64,000 nt of DNA from Zygaena filipendulae (lineage: Eukaryota; Arthropoda; Insecta; Lepidoptera; Zygaenidae), in contig OU015669.1 in assembly GCA_907165275.2 (NCBI GenBank), forward strand, positions 3,122,501 through 3,186,500, given 5' to 3'. Under the pieces are notes generated by a model that was given only the letters and a program-made list of their open reading frames with translations, did not search any database and had not been told where the DNA came from. Below are positions 1 to 12,560 of this stretch, one piece after another. Position 1 is the first letter of the stretch. The number at the start of each line of letters is the position of its first letter. The position numbers and the translations under genes were made by a program.

Positions 1-990
1 ATGCATCGCTTCCCGTGGGACTACACCCGTGACTTAAGGACCCATAAGAAAAGTTATTTTTGTATAAATTAAAATAAACTGAATTTAACAAAGGAAAATC
101 CCTTTCAGTGGTAGACAATACGTATAGTTAGTAGATCGAGGCGCGATAAATACTGCAGGCAGCGATTCAAAGGCTAGGTAGGCACCGGCGCAAGCACACA
201 GCGGCTGGTGAGCTAAACAATAAAACTTGGCCAGGCAAAGTTCTCACATGTCATAATAAAGCGTTGATAGGTGAAGCACAGTGTCCGCGTAAATAGCAAT
301 TGTTTTAATCACCTGTAGCCCACCGCGTCTGTTAGTTAATGTCAAAAGTGAGCGTTGGAAAAAATATAAATTTTTAAAGATCTATATTTTTAACCAAAAT
401 CTAATGGCGTAAACGATCTCTTTCACCAGTTGACGTCATTGGAACGAGAGTTTTTCTATTTGTAAACTTTGCACGTAAGTAGAACGTAAAACCACAGTAT
501 GCCGTAGAGATCCATATCTCTCAATTCAGGTCACAACAAACTGGTTAACGTATCGACCAGGGCCCTTATTCACTATGACCATTACACGCCGCGTTAAGAT
601 AAGACACCGCAAAAACTGTCTTTCACTGGTAATCAAAGAAGTTTTACTGCAAAAAAATACAACGTTTCTTATGGCATAAAGAATAATAATTTCTAATATT
701 TTGGCACCTAGAACGTTTGGAAATGCGTTTTTGGGACGCGCGTTATGGGCAAGGAATGTTGTGGGTCAAAGTGAATAAGGGCCCTGTACTTTTCGCTGTT
801 GACGATCAAGGCGATGACGGCTTTGTGTTGGAAAACAAAAATATTTTAGTAAAATATTTAATGTGTTCATAGATAGTCAAAAAAAATAAAATATTAATGT
901 TAGCTTAGTCGTGATCTTCTTTAGAAACATTTTATTCATTGATTTTCCGTTTATTTAGATGCCTATGAGCTATAACACTTTGGTGTGTCA
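1..990. other. 3' flank of GST1, part of a tandem duplication
   Basis: No gene seen. The stretch aligns by eye, with gaps, to 6678-7127, the 3' flank of GST2. Both start near a GCATCGCTT word, both carry CCAGTTGACGTCA (about 426 and 6734), and both run into an AT-rich block just before the GST stop codon. It marks the downstream edge of the segmental duplication that produced GST1 and GST2. A MITE interrupts it at 558-786. Confidence 0.6.
558..786. mobile_element. MITE family A, copy 1 (GGGCCC-type TIRs)
   Basis: About 229 bp bounded by inverted repeats, CAGGGCCCTTATTCACTATG on the left and its near-complement GTGAATAAGGGCCCTG on the right. Further copies lie at 21971-22205 (opposite orientation) and 41806-42021 (one end lost). 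There is no coding capacity. No clear target-site duplication is visible. The paralogous position beside GST2 (near 6905) lacks the element, so it inserted after the duplication or was lost there. Confidence 0.75.
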
Positions 991-3238
991 TCATTTGAGA
1001 AGGTTCTTGACTATTTGATCTAAACTTTCCAATCCAGGAACGTTTTTTGCATAAAAATCTTGCTTTTTAACACGCTGGAACCATTCCGCTATTTTAGGAT
1101 ATCTGCAAACAAATATAGCTAATTAGGTACATGGAACTATTGAAAATATTTTTTTTTCCATTTAGATATTGTTTTGTTCACATCTCATATGTCTGGGCCT
1201 ATTCAAAACTTGTACATCACTTCCATAACACCAGGATAATTTAATTTTTGATTTATAAAAAAAATATATCAATCTATACTAATTGTTATTTATTTATTTA
1301 TTTATTTGTGTCTGTTCACGGTTTCATCCGCGTCAATTTTGGGATATCCTTGCGAAATCGTATTGCCAGGATAAAAGTATCTGCCCTCCAAATTTGCATA
1401 GTGAAAATGGTTTAAAAACCAAAGAATTTCAACATAACTTTTTTAGAAAGTGCTAATATCATCTATATCAAGAATACAACACATTTTATCATTAAAATAG
1501 TTTTATAATCGGAAAAATATATTTTATTATTGTGGTTTTCACGGTCAACAGTCATTGCATATCCTGTTAGCTAAAGTCTCTGATGTGCAAGACCATGGTA
1601 TTTTTTTTCATTAGATTCCTACGATCTAATAGTCCTCATTCTTTTCGCTGCTTTTCGCGCTTATTACATGGAATACTCCGAGTCCACAACAATTCCCGTA
1701 CTATTTCGACGGGTGGTTTAGTGGCACACCATGGTCATACCACTGCATGTTTCTGAATGGCTCACTTAACCAGGCACTCACGAGAATTACGAAACGGCTA
1801 GTGTGAGTTCATGTGCACATGAGTAGTGTGTTGGAACGCAGCCCTAGATAAGTAATTCCGGTAATGGTATTTTTTTTTTTTAATAGGATCTTAATTTTAC
1901 TTTTTTTCGTCGATTGGTGCGAATGTATCCAATGAGCTCAGAGTTGACACAACACTGATGTCAGCCACAGTCAGCACGTCTCCAGCCAGCCAAGGTGTCC
2001 TGATGCTTGCCTCCAACAATTCGTATGCCCTCTTCACTTTATCCAAGCCCTCCTCCGGTAACTTTTTAGCTCCAAAATATATTAAAGGTTTCTGAAATAT
2101 TGATGGAATTTGTTGTTATTTTGACTTCCGGTTTGTAAGATTTTATATTTGTATGATCTATTTTTTTACCGTTTAAAAAAAGGCTGATTCTACTCGTAAA
2201 TTAATATGTTGGTGATATTATCAGGAACTACACTACCTGGTTTATGATTATTTTACAGATAAATTAATATGAAAGGGTTTTAGTAAAAAAATATTAAATT
2301 ACCTACTTCAAATAAACATACATACAGCCAAATGCATAATCTTTTCCTTTTCAGTTAAAAATTAATAATTGATTTACTTGTGCTGAGAAAGAGCGAGCTA
2401 CATTATTCGTTTACGTACCAGATTATCTGCAAGGGCAGGAAATAAAACGCCGCTATCGAAATGCAGTCTTTGGTCGACAATTGCCCTCTTTTTTGGGTCG
2501 GTCGGGTAGAGAGAGTCATCTTTCCCATACGTGGCCACTAAATATCCAATTATAGCGTGGCTGAAAAATAACGATAAGTACCATAATTATAATACAAATA
2601 CAAAGGTAAGCACAGTGAGTATAATCCTATATAATCCTATAAAGACAATAAAGACATACCTTTCTTTTTGTGACATTATTATGAACGAATCGTTTTTATT
2701 AAAAACAAAAATAAAATATATTAGTTGATACTGAACTAACAATGTTACTAATAAAGGATACTTTTATCCCACCACAAACAGTTTCCGAAAGAGTCCCGAA
2801 ATCGATATGCAGAGTGGAACAGTGAAGAACAGTAATTTGGTATTATAAAAGTATGTATTTAGGTCTAGATATAGAATATAGGGTACTTGTTATTACGATA
2901 CAAAGACTTCCTAACCGAATTAGTTGGAGAAATATTACCTGTCCCACACAACAAAGTCATCGTCAACTAATGTAGGTACCGTGTGCTGTGGATTGAGCTG
3001 AAAAAATAAAAATATAACAAACTCACTCTGTACCTATGTTAATATTTCTTAGTTATGTATCTCGTCATGTGAGTAAATTATATTTTACCTTAAGATATTC
3101 CTCCTTTTTTTGATCTTTTGCATTAAACAGATCCATTTCTACATATTCCACGTCGTCGAATATATTCAACTTATGTAGCACCATGTATACGGCGCGTACG
3201 GGCGGACTTGCGTCTGTTTTGTAAAGTTTAAGCGTCAT
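991..3238 (-). CDS. GSTe: Glutathione S-transferase, epsilon-like (GST1), 5 coding exons
   Basis: Cytosolic GST that conjugates glutathione to electrophiles; insect epsilon GSTs typically act in detoxification of insecticides and plant compounds. Coding exons on the minus strand are 3089-3238, 2939-2997, 2419-2560, 1901-2091 and 991-1102 (654 bp, 217 aa), all with GT..AG borders and matching phases. The N-terminal thioredoxin-like domain starts MTLKLYKTD with SPPVRAV (candidate catalytic Ser11), then HTVP (about residues 55-58) and WDSHAI (Ser70) of the glutathione site. The helical C-terminal domain includes [21 protein letters not shown] and WLAGDVLTVADIS (the N-capping-box region). The length is normal for the family and no frameshift is seen. 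It is nearly the same as GST2; class assignment rests on motifs recalled from insect epsilon GSTs. Confidence 0.9.
1309..1430 (-). repeat. Degenerate Helitron-like repeat in GST1 intron 4
   Basis: The plus strand reads a decayed form of the block common to the Helitron-like family here: GGTTTCATCCGCG, then a GGATAAAAGTAT word. It lies in the intron between GST1 exons 4 and 5. Ends are not recognisable. Confidence 0.45.
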
Positions 3239-3527
3239 TTTTCTATCTGAAATGTTATTATAGGTAAATATATTGTAGATAATGCAAAGTATCAAATTAT
3301 GGTACTTAATATTATTTATCGTTAGTGATTTTTAAACGAATTGAAACAAGATAAGAGATGTTCTAAACCAATTTAAAGTTACGCAATTTCTGAATAAATG
3401 AAACAAAATTAATTATTATCTTTATTTGTTACGGCCACGGTTAAATACAGAAATACGTAAACATGCAATAACAAAAAGTAGCATAAAATAGCGTGTCGCA
3501 ACAAATCTCCAGTTCACCAGCATACAT

Positions 3528-3800
3528 TTCGGTATTCCCGCGGGAATTTAGAGATAAAAGGTATCCTATAACACTCAAGTATAGTGTCGTTTCCTTCCAG
3601 TGAAATAGTTTTCAAATTCGGTTCAGTAGTTTCAAAGATTTACGATACCAAATTCATAGCTGTTTTCCCCCGCTGTTTCACCAGTTCGGTTCGGTAATCC
3701 CGCGGGAACTCTTAAATCAATGTTCCTATAACCTCTGCAGAAGTGCAAGCAATGAGGTGACAAAGTTTAATCGCAATCGGATGAAGGGTACGGCAGCACA
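3528..3800 (-). repeat. Two decayed Helitron-like segments in GST1 leader intron
   Basis: Two pieces with TTCCCGCGGGAA-type cores (3533-3550 and 3692-3712), followed by ATAAAAGGTATCC and a CCAGTGAAAT..TTCAAATTCGGTTCAGTAG stretch. The same arrangement occurs at 11650-11895 in the GST2 leader intron, so the insertion predates the GST1/GST2 duplication. Confidence 0.5.
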
Positions 3801-4156
3801 TAGAATACAAACATGAGCATTGACATTGAATACTCGTATTAGATTAATGTCAAATTTAACTTCATTATTAGGTTCTGATTGCAATATATTAAGTTTTTTT
3901 TTTTTGAGATTTCTCGCGGTTTGCACCCGTTGTACCTGTCAGTATACGTATTTCAACTTGATTATATATATAAAGTGGTTTCAATTGAAATATTTACGTA
4001 ACCATTAAATGATTATGAATGTGATAGTCTATTTTTTTGTGGCTTAGTAAGGTGAGGTCGGTATTTTTTATTACGTTGTAACTTTTCAGTAAGTCAATAC
4101 TTTAGTCAACACTAAAAAATAAATGCACTTTTATAATAATATTAATATGAACTCAC

Positions 4157-4190
4157 CAGAAAATTAAAAAGGATTGTACACAATCACACT
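4157..4190 (-). promoter_or_regulatory. GST1 non-coding first exon and initiator
   Basis: On the minus strand a TCAGT initiator (plus 4188-4192) lies in GTGTCAGTGTGATTGTG and leads after about 34 nt to a GTGAGT donor at 4156. The matching acceptor CAG ends at 3247, leaving an 8-nt leader before the ATG at 3238. The same block is found upstream of GST2 (13214-13242) and in modified form upstream of GST3. A TGCGATAA word about 40-50 bp upstream is shared with GST2. Inferred from conservation between the copies; no transcript was seen. Confidence 0.6.
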
Positions 4191-5016
4191 GACACTTGGC
4201 TACGAATGAAATGATGATAATTTTCTTATCGCAGTAAAAATGATAAACACACAGATGTGTACTTACGTAATTACTTATTTGTAGAATTGTGTTTTAAGCC
4301 AATTTCAAATTTTATTATGCTTTAAAATACAGAATATAGTTGAAGAGCTGTCCTCCTTCCTCCTTTCCTCTTCCTAAGTGGTTGCCTATAATATGTGGGC
4401 GTCCACGTAAAAAGATACCAGTAGTGGAGTATTGAGTAAGACTAGATTCGGTATCTAGAATAGTCAATTGATAGTAAGGATTGAAAAAATATTCAAAAAC
4501 TGGCACAGTTGTTTTTTATTAGACATTTGAAGTTGAAATTCTGAAAAAGATTCATATGAAAAAAAGCATTATAAAAGTTTGAATAAAAAATAAAACACAC
4601 TTTTACTTGGTTGTTACATAGACATTTATATATTATTGTAGATTAAGATATATGAAATTGAAGAGAATTGAGCATTTATTAATAATCAATTTAAATCACG
4701 GACGCAATTTTTTACCCAATTTTACAAAACATCGTTTATCTCGGAAACTAAATGCCGAGACTGGTAGATATCTTTTAACTTGGACGCCCACATATTATAA
4801 CAAATTAGCGCTGTGCCAAACACATTAGCGCCAGTAGTTTAATTTTTTATGTTGACTTTCACAATTACGGTATCTGTCAAAGATTAAAAAAATATGCATT
4901 TCATCATCAACAGTATTTTGATGTTGAATCTTTTTGGATAAGGGGATCGACGGGAAAAATATAGAACTATCGTTCCGAAGGGATTTCGTGGGGTTAAGTG
5001 ATTTGAATAATAACTA
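4191..5016. other. 5' flank of GST1
   Basis: No gene seen. Parts align with 13330-13620 upstream of GST2 (GTGTTTTAA..ATTTCAAATT and ATCTGTCAAAGATTAAAA words), so this is the upstream part of the tandem duplication. Confidence 0.5.
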
Positions 5017-5601
5017 AAGGGTCTTTCAATAGGGACGGGTCGATGTTGGCAGCCTGTGGCGGCCATGTTGTTTTAACGTCGTCTTTCTAACCTATATTTT
5101 TTTATTCAGTTAGTAATGCCAAATCACCATGGCAAGTTACACGGTTGAGCAACACGTCCAAATGTTAAAAATGTATTACCAAAATGAGTGTTCGTTAGTG
5201 CAAACGTTACGTGCATTGCGCCCATTTTACGGCAGACGGTGAGAGGTGACGTGAATTGGCCACCGAGATCCTGCGACTTATCACCTTTAGACTTTTTTTT
5301 GTGGGGTTTTCTTAAGTCGCAGGTCTATACCAATAAGCCACAATCGACCGATGCCCTTAAAGTCAACATAGCTCAGGCTATCGCTGAAATTCAACCCGAA
5401 CTATGCGGCAGAGTTGTTGAACATTGGACAACTCGAATTCGTGCCACCGTGAGAAGCCGCGGCGGACATTTAAACGATGTGATTTTCCACACATAATGGC
5501 ATATATAGCTCTTTCAAATAAAAAAAAAAAATCGTTAAAATCTCACACACGGCCTTTTTTATTTCATGTCAAAATCGACCCGTCCTTATTGAAAGACCCT
5601 T
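5017..5601 (+). mobile_element. Tc1/mariner-type transposon with internal deletion
   Basis: 585 bp bounded by about 27-bp inverted repeats (left AAGGGTCTTTCAATAGGGAC, right complement differing at one site) and flanked by TA on both sides (5015-5016, 5602-5603), the target duplication of the IS630-Tc1-mariner superfamily. It keeps the transposase N-terminus (from ATG 5129, MASYTVEQHVQMLK..., a helix-turn-helix-like start) and, in another frame, the C-terminus with NWPPRSCDLSPLDFFLWG, which holds the last catalytic aspartate, ending at the stop 5494-5496. The central part with the other catalytic residues is missing, so the element is non-autonomous. The junction is near 5230-5245. Confidence 0.85.
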
Positions 5602-7127
5602 TATGTAAATACTCGCGCTATAGTGCCCTTTTCCGACTTGTATTATATTGCCTATAACGATTAGGTATACCTAATATTTTTTTGCCAAAACATAATATAG
5701 CTATAATATATAGCATAATATAAACCGGCCGTCTTTTGCAAGCTTAAGTAAAGCAAAGATTTACGGAATATAAATTTACCATTAATCTCTAGTATTAAGT
5801 TATTTTTCGCTTTTTAGTAAACTGCGTTTTTGTATTTTATGAAGTCTCTTTAAATTTTTTAGGAATTATTTTTCTTCAAAAGGGCTATCCGAAGCTGTGT
5901 CAACCATTTTTATTCATACGATTATTGATACGATTCCTATTTGTGAATCTATATTGGCAGGTAGGTGTACATAAACAATGTTCTGACAATATTCATGTCA
6001 CTTTTCCAAATTCTATTACATACAAACCGTGACTAGACAGCATAGAATAAAATAATTTTACTCGGCTGGTCACTAGCTTGTATGTAGGTATACTATTTGT
6101 AGTTCTGTGTAGAGATACAAGAATTTGAACAATCAAATGGACTTCACACTAATAATAAGTTACTATAGTTATCCTAAACCGGCAGTTTTTTTTTATTTTT
6201 TATCAATAGGACCTCAAACAGAATATTAACAATGTTATCCTATTTCCTACTAATATTATAAACGCGAAAGTTTGTAAGATTGTATGGAGGGATGGATGGA
6301 TGGATGGATGGATGTTTGTTACTCTTTCACGCAAAAACTACTGGATGGATTTAAATGAAACTTTACAATAATATAACTTATACATCAAATTAACACATAG
6401 GATACTTTTTATTCCGGAATTCCAGCGGGAACTCTGAAATTAACGCGGGTGAAACCGCGAAGCACAACTAGTATAACATATATGAACATCATAAGAATTA
6501 AATAATTGCCAACAGTATAGCCTTGATGGATATTATATTATATTATTATGGATATTATTGATACTAGTGGAGCCAGGTGTTTCATATAAGCACATAGTTA
6601 TTAAATACTAGTTCTAGATATAAAAATTATCAATTTTACTACCAATTGGACAACTCTACTTTGATACGGAGGGCATTGTGCATCGCTTAAATGCATGACT
6701 TAAGAGTTAAGACCCCACAAGAATAAGTCTAACCAGTTGACGTCACTGAAATTAGATTGTATATCAATATCCTTGAATTTTTCGTGTAGAAGAGTTTTAT
6801 CTGTAAGGTAAGCCACAGAACCATAACATGTCGTAGATATTATCCAATTTAGGTCGTCCATATCATCCTATTCCGGCCACAACAAATTGGTTAATAGATA
6901 AACTTACTTACTTTTCGTAGGTGACAGTCAAGACGGTGGCGATTTAAGTTTGAAAAATAAAAATAAATCAACGTATATTTTAAAATATTTAATTTTTTTC
7001 ATAGACATTAAAAAAATATAAAAAAGCTGGTCTACTAGCGCTCTTCTTTTGAAAACATTATGTTTATTATTTTTTTCGTTAAGTTAATAAGTTGAATGCC
7101 TATAAGCGATAACACTATAATGTATCA
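5602..7127. other. Intergenic region between GST1 and GST2
   Basis: No gene seen. It contains one Helitron-like element (6245-6471). From about 6678 the sequence matches the window start, so it is the 3' flank of GST2. The paralogous unoccupied site of MITE A is near 6905. Confidence 0.6.
6245..6471 (+). mobile_element. Helitron-like non-autonomous element
   Basis: It starts TCCTACTAATATTATAAA and ends ..CACAACTAG followed by T, with the hairpin CGCGGGTGAAACCGCG just before the end. These are the expected Helitron features: 5' TC, a 3' CTRR end, a subterminal hairpin and no inverted repeats. It carries a (GGAT)n microsatellite at about 6288-6314. Plus orientation; about 227 bp. Most other copies in the window are in minus orientation. 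Confidence 0.75.
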
Positions 7128-10100
7128 TCATTTGAGAAGGTTCTTGATTGTTTGACCTAAACCTTCCAGTCCAGGGACGTTTTTCTCATAGAAATCTTGC
7201 TTTTTAACACGCTGGAACCATTCCGCTGTTTTAGGATATCTGCAAATAATTGATTATAGCTAATTAGGTACGTGAAGCTATGCAAATAATGTTTTTTTTT
7301 CTATGTAGATTCTTTGCTCTGTAAATTTTTTTCTGAAAGAGATTTAACTGTACAGCTAAATCGTGGGTACGGTGGCTATATCAAGATTACAACAGCTTTT
7401 ATCAGTAAAATATTTTTATAATTGAAATAATGAACTGATATTATGACGATCAGTTTTCATTCTAAATTCTGTTAGTTAAAGTCTTCAATGCGCAAGACCA
7501 TTATCATTATTGGCGTTCCCGATCAGCGCCAAGTGATGCCTGTTATTTTTCATTAGATTTCTGCAATCTAATATTTCTCATTATTTTCGTAGCTCTATGC
7601 CTTTTTCGAGGCATTTTTTTTTTATAAAAACAAATCACAAAACACTTTAGAGGAAATTTATTTCAAAGATAAATCTGTAGGTGATTCCGTATTTTCATAG
7701 CAAAATCTTTTTTTATGTTGAGGCAGTTAATACACAGCAGATAAATAGGTAAAATTAATATATTGGAAAGTAACACAAAATACGACATACAAGGGGAATA
7801 CAAATTTTTACCAAACACAATGACATAAACTAAAAGTCAAGTTTGCTCGATGAGACATGAGAGAGACCATAAAGGTGCTCTATCAAACACACCCCCTTCA
7901 ATTCATGGGCTCGTCATATTACTCATCAATTCGTAAACGTAACCCCAACGCAGCAGTAAGCGTCTCATGCCTAATACGAGGCAAAGGTTTGGTGAGGATA
8001 TCTGCCAACATCCTATCAGTCGCTAGATGTTCTAGGCTTTGTTTTCACGGAGCACATCTCTATTAAAGAAATGACGAATATCGATGTGCTTTCTCTGAGC
8101 ATGGTACGCACCGCTGTCTTCGGCTAGACATATGGCACTCAAGTTATCAGCATGCATTCTCACCTCACAAAGATTGTGTAGACCTAGTTCCTTAAGCAGA
8201 CTATTTAAGTACATAGCCTCCTTCATTTTATTTTTAAAATAACCAAATTAAAAAACAAATACGGTAATATTTTTCCGAATACCCGGTTCAGGAATATTTC
8301 CTAGACTAGACCTATTACATAGTAGTTTACGTAGAGGCTAACTAGTATATTATTCTATTATCTGTGGTAAAGGTAAAAAAGCCTCCATCGGAATCAATTA
8401 CTGATGTCTTCAGCACAAAACTAATAAATAAATAAATAAAAAAGTAGATAAACCACAAGTGAAAAACAAAACCTGTCTTCGGTTATATGGAATACTCTGG
8501 TGGGCACTCTGGTGGCAACCAAACTACCCGGCGAAATAGTATGAGAAATCGAATTTTGCAAAAATATGGCGGAGAATGGCATGTTTCTGGCTCACTTAAG
8601 GGCACACCAGGCAAACACGAGAATTTCAGAATGGCTGGTGTGAGTCCGCGTGTACACGAGTGCTGTTTTGAAGCACAGCCCAGTTACACAATTCCAGTTG
8701 AGTATAGACGGAGATGGTGATTTTTTTTAAATAGGATGTAAATTTACTTTTTTCCATCGATTGGTGCGAATGTGTCTAATGAGCTGACACTTGACACAAC
8801 GCTGATGTCAGCCACAGTTAGTTTATCACCAGCCAACCAAGGAGTCTTGATGCTTGCCTCCAACAAGTCGTAGGCCCTCTTCACTTTATCCAAGCCCCCT
8901 TCCGGTAACTTTTTGGCTCCACTAAATATTAAAGGTTTCTGAAATATAAATGGAACCAGTTGATAATTTGATTACCGATTGGTGCGATTCGTATGATCTA
9001 TTTTTCACCGCTTTTATAAACTTAAAACTGGTAAGTTACCAGTTTTAATAAACTGGTAAGTTTATATGTAAAATTATCATGAAACCAGGTAGTGTACTTC
9101 CTGCTAATATCACTATTAATGTAGGATGAGCCTCTTTTTAATCATAATTGATTTAGTAAATGAAATATGAATTTTTGTACTAAAAATACTGTTTTTTTTT
9201 TATTAATTATTGTTTATGTAAATAATTGATCTTTTTAGTTGGCCTAAGAAAGAGCGAGCTATATTATTGGATTACGTACCACATTATCTGCAAGGGCAGG
9301 AAATAAAACGCCGCTATCGAAATGCAGTCTTTGGTCGACAATTGCCCTCTTTTTTGGGTCGGTCGGGTAGAGAGAGTCATCCTTCCCATACTTGGCCACT
9401 AAATACCCAATTATAGCGTGGCTGTAAAAATACGACAAGTAGGTATGCAGGTAGGTATGTAGAATAAAATACGGATTTAAGCACAGTGAATACAATTATC
9501 ATCAAACTTAAGAATTATACAGAAAAATATATCTTTTTGTCTTATTATCATATTTATTATAACGAATCGAATTTCACTAACCCATAACTAAATTATAATA
9601 GAGTAGTTTATCTTTCAGTGACAATGAATACTTTAATCCCACCGAAAAGAGTTTCCACAGAAATCTCGAAATTCTTTTAATAAATGTGGGTGGAATCGTT
9701 ACGAGGAGTTTAGGTCTAGACAAAAGATACAGGGTAATTTTATCACATTACATATGAAAGAAGAAAGAAAGGAAAGGAGTTTATTGGTCCCCACATAAAA
9801 GGTACAAAATAAGAGACGGAAAAATAGAAACTTATCAAATATTATGAAGGAGATAGAAGGGTGTGCTGTGTGGGGGCCAGTCAGTCACGGTCTCGGCATA
9901 AATGCTTCATTATGTCTGTGAGGCAGAATATAATGAAGCGCTTGTCATCCGACAGGGCCGCAATACAGTCGCGTCACAAGATGGCAAACATAATGCAATT
10001 ACATATTAGTTTCAGAGCGAATTGACCCGGGTGAAATCGCTAGTAAATAAAAATAGATTGCATTTAATTTTGCCTGTATGCGCACTGGGTCTTTTAGTTG

Positions 10101-11556
10101 GTTGATATAGAGAAATCAATGAAACATTGCTATATCCAAAATGAAGAAAGAGCAGGGATGCTAGGTTTACGAAGTAAGCGATTTTCAATAATCACATCCC
10201 ATAAACCAAGCAGGGCCTCAAACAGAGGAACAGTAAGCAAATTGGAGAATCATCCGCAAATAATGATAAGCCAGTCACATGATATATGAATTCAATTTAC
10301 GAAAGGAAAGAAGGATAATACTGAGCATAATATACGTTATTATCTGTAATGAAGAAACTGAGGAAATAATGATTACAGGGGATCGATCGCACTATTTTTG
10401 AACGATAATAATAATAATAGTAACAATTTTTTTATCTCCTGTCGCTCGGTCAAGTTCGGTCAAAGGTTAATCAATATTATCTTCTTAATAAGAGTTGAAT
10501 CTTCATCTTTAAAAATATTTAAAATTACATGAAATTTCTTTATATATTGTTTCAATATTCGACGTTTCAAAGGTTTTTATTTTGAAGGGACTGTGAATGA
10601 ATCAAAATCAAATGTCATAATGTAGGTAACATCAATCGGCAACATCAACATCAACGGCAATGGTATTGGGATAAAAAAGTGCCTACAATTATATCATACC
10701 AATAATAACTTGTGTAACTTGTGTACCAATAATGACTTGTAAGATTCAACTCTTATTATACTGACAATGAGACGCGAATACAATCTCAACTTGGGGTCGT
10801 GGTGATAACCCACGATCCATCATTTTTTTCTTGCTTTTTCTTTTTACAATTTCGTTAGGACAGGTTTGAACTGTGACCACAAAAATGTCAAATGTCTACT
10901 TAAATTTACTGATATCCGATGCACGAGCACCCATAACTAGGCATCATCTGTTCTATTTGGCATTCTACGCTATATCGACTGTTTGTAAATGATATACAAA
11001 GTCAGTCAAATAAGTGTTGAATGAGTTATTATAGATGCACATAAATTTAATTTATTTAATAGTTTTAGAAATATTACCTGTCCCACAAAACGAAATCGTC
11101 GTCAACTAATGTGGGTACCGTGTGTTGTGGATTAAGCTGGAACAAGAAATTGTAGTTTTAAAAACTCATAGAGACCTATACGTTATTTTCGTATACACAC
11201 ACAATATATTTATTTCAGTTTTACTTTAAAATTTACATTAAGGTGTCATTTTTTGATTTATGACTAGTACTTGTAGATATAACATATACCTATTATTTTT
11301 GACATCGAAATTTGAAGATTAGCGAGATTTATAAGTATTTAGCAAGAAAAACACGTACACCACAAAAAAAAAAAACAAATAATAAATACTTAACAAAAAC
11401 CAATACCTTAAGAAATTCCTTCTTTTGCTGATCTGTTGGATTAAACACATTCATTTCAATAAATTCCACGTCGTCGAATATATTCAACTTATGTAGCACC
11501 ATGTATACGGCGCGTACGGGTGGACTTGGGTCTGTTTTGTAAAGTTTAAGCGTCAT
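7128..11556 (-). CDS. GSTe: Glutathione S-transferase, epsilon-like (GST2), 5 coding exons
   Basis: Tandem paralogue of GST1 with the same role in glutathione conjugation. Coding exons are 11407-11556, 11078-11136, 9280-9421, 8748-8938 and 7128-7239 (654 bp, 217 aa), with the same sizes and phases as GST1 and valid GT..AG borders. Motifs include [17 protein letters not shown] (Ser11), [36 protein letters not shown] and [13 protein letters not shown]. Substitutions against GST1 cluster in exon 1 ([17 protein letters not shown]) and at the C-terminus ([11 protein letters not shown]), plausible sites of changed substrate range. Introns differ from GST1 mostly by insertions: intron 2 is 1.66 kb against 0.38 kb. 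Intron 4 contains a broken Ty1/copia fragment. No stop codon or frameshift is seen. Confidence 0.9.
7919..8226 (-). pseudogene. Ty1/copia pol 3' fragment (RNase H end), frameshifted
   Basis: The minus strand codes for the C-terminal end of a copia-type polyprotein: [13 protein letters not shown], then [21 protein letters not shown], and after a frameshift near 8036-8042 [18 protein letters not shown] to a stop at 7919-7921. The (V)ADILTKPL block is the usual end of copia pol. Only about 100 codons remain, with no LTR recognised beside it. It sits inside GST2 intron 4 in the same orientation as the gene. Confidence 0.8.
9757..10010 (-). repeat. Possible LINE 3'-end fragment in GST2 intron 2
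   Basis: On the minus strand the sequence ends in GGGGACCAATAAACTCC followed by a (CTTTC)-rich tail, the look of a non-LTR element 3' end with a polyadenylation signal. No coding sequence is visible. It explains part of the length difference between GST1 and GST2 intron 2. Confidence 0.35.
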
Positions 11557-11954
11557 TTTTCTATCTGAAATTATATTATAGGTAAGAATATTTTAAAACA
11601 AATTGAATAAATATGAGATATTCTAAATCAATTTCATGTTACGCAATATCTCCATATTCCCTCGGGAATTTCGAGATAAAAGTACATCCTGTCATTAAAA
11701 TAATTTTTAAAAACGGTTCAACAGTTCCAAAGTTTTAAGATAGGTACGAAATAGGTACACTACATAGTTGTTCCCTCCCCATTTTGATTCGGTATTCCCG
11801 CGGGAACTCTTAAATCAATATGCCTATATCCTTCGCGCAAGTGCAAGCAATGAGGTGACAATGTTCTATTGCAATCAGATGAACGGTACGGCAGCGCATA
11901 AAATACGAACAAGCAATGATAACTTATATAATATATATATAAATTTATATTAGA

Positions 11955-12265
11955 CTAGCTGGTGCTGGTGCCCGCAGTTTCGCCCACGTGAATTTTCGAT
12001 CCTTGCAATGACAGTTTATGTAAATAATACCCCTCGGTGCGCACATACTTTGACTTACGTTACTGAGACGTGGTTGCTCACTATGGGCCTCATAAGAAAG
12101 CTTAATAGTGAGTTAAAGGGCTATGGAGAGGGCTATACTCGGAGTTTCGTTGCGGGATCGAATTATAAATAAGGAAATCCGCAGGCGAACTAAGAACATC
12201 CTAAAGAATAGCTAACATCAAATTAATATATTATTATCGCGAACAGACAGACAGACAAAAAAATT
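11955..12265 (-). repeat. Helitron-like repeat, divergent subfamily, upstream of GST2
   Basis: The plus strand begins CTAGCTGGTGCTGGTGCCCG with TTTCGCCCACG, the end signature of the CTAG family, and runs to an ACAGACAGACAG microsatellite and a T-rich end at about 12265. It lies in the leader intron of GST2 and the GST1 leader intron has no counterpart, so it is probably a later insertion. Confidence 0.5.
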
Positions 12266-12479
12266 TTAAAAACTTTTTTTTGGGCTTGGCTACTCTTCTT
12301 TTATCACCCCTCTCAATTTTAGGTAAAAATATTCTAATGAACAGAATCGCGGATTCTACTCTTTAATTATAGTATAGATAGATAAATGTTTCATTAATTT
12401 AAATTTTACTTTATACTTTCTGTTTGCTATGAGTCTATTGTTTTATTTGAGATTTTTTGCGGTTTGCACCCATTGCATC

Positions 12480-12560
12480 GATTCCGCCATCGTTTTGCTC
12501 CATTGGACTGTTCACCGACGGATCGTTCCGTTTGTGACTGTTTCGCCTATTCCACCCATC
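12480..12560. repeat. Dispersed short repeat family F
   Basis: The segment CCATTGGACTGTTCACCGAC..CGTTCCG..GACTGTTTCG resembles 39290-39352 and 63345-63435. The function and class are unknown; no ends were recognised. Confidence 0.35.
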
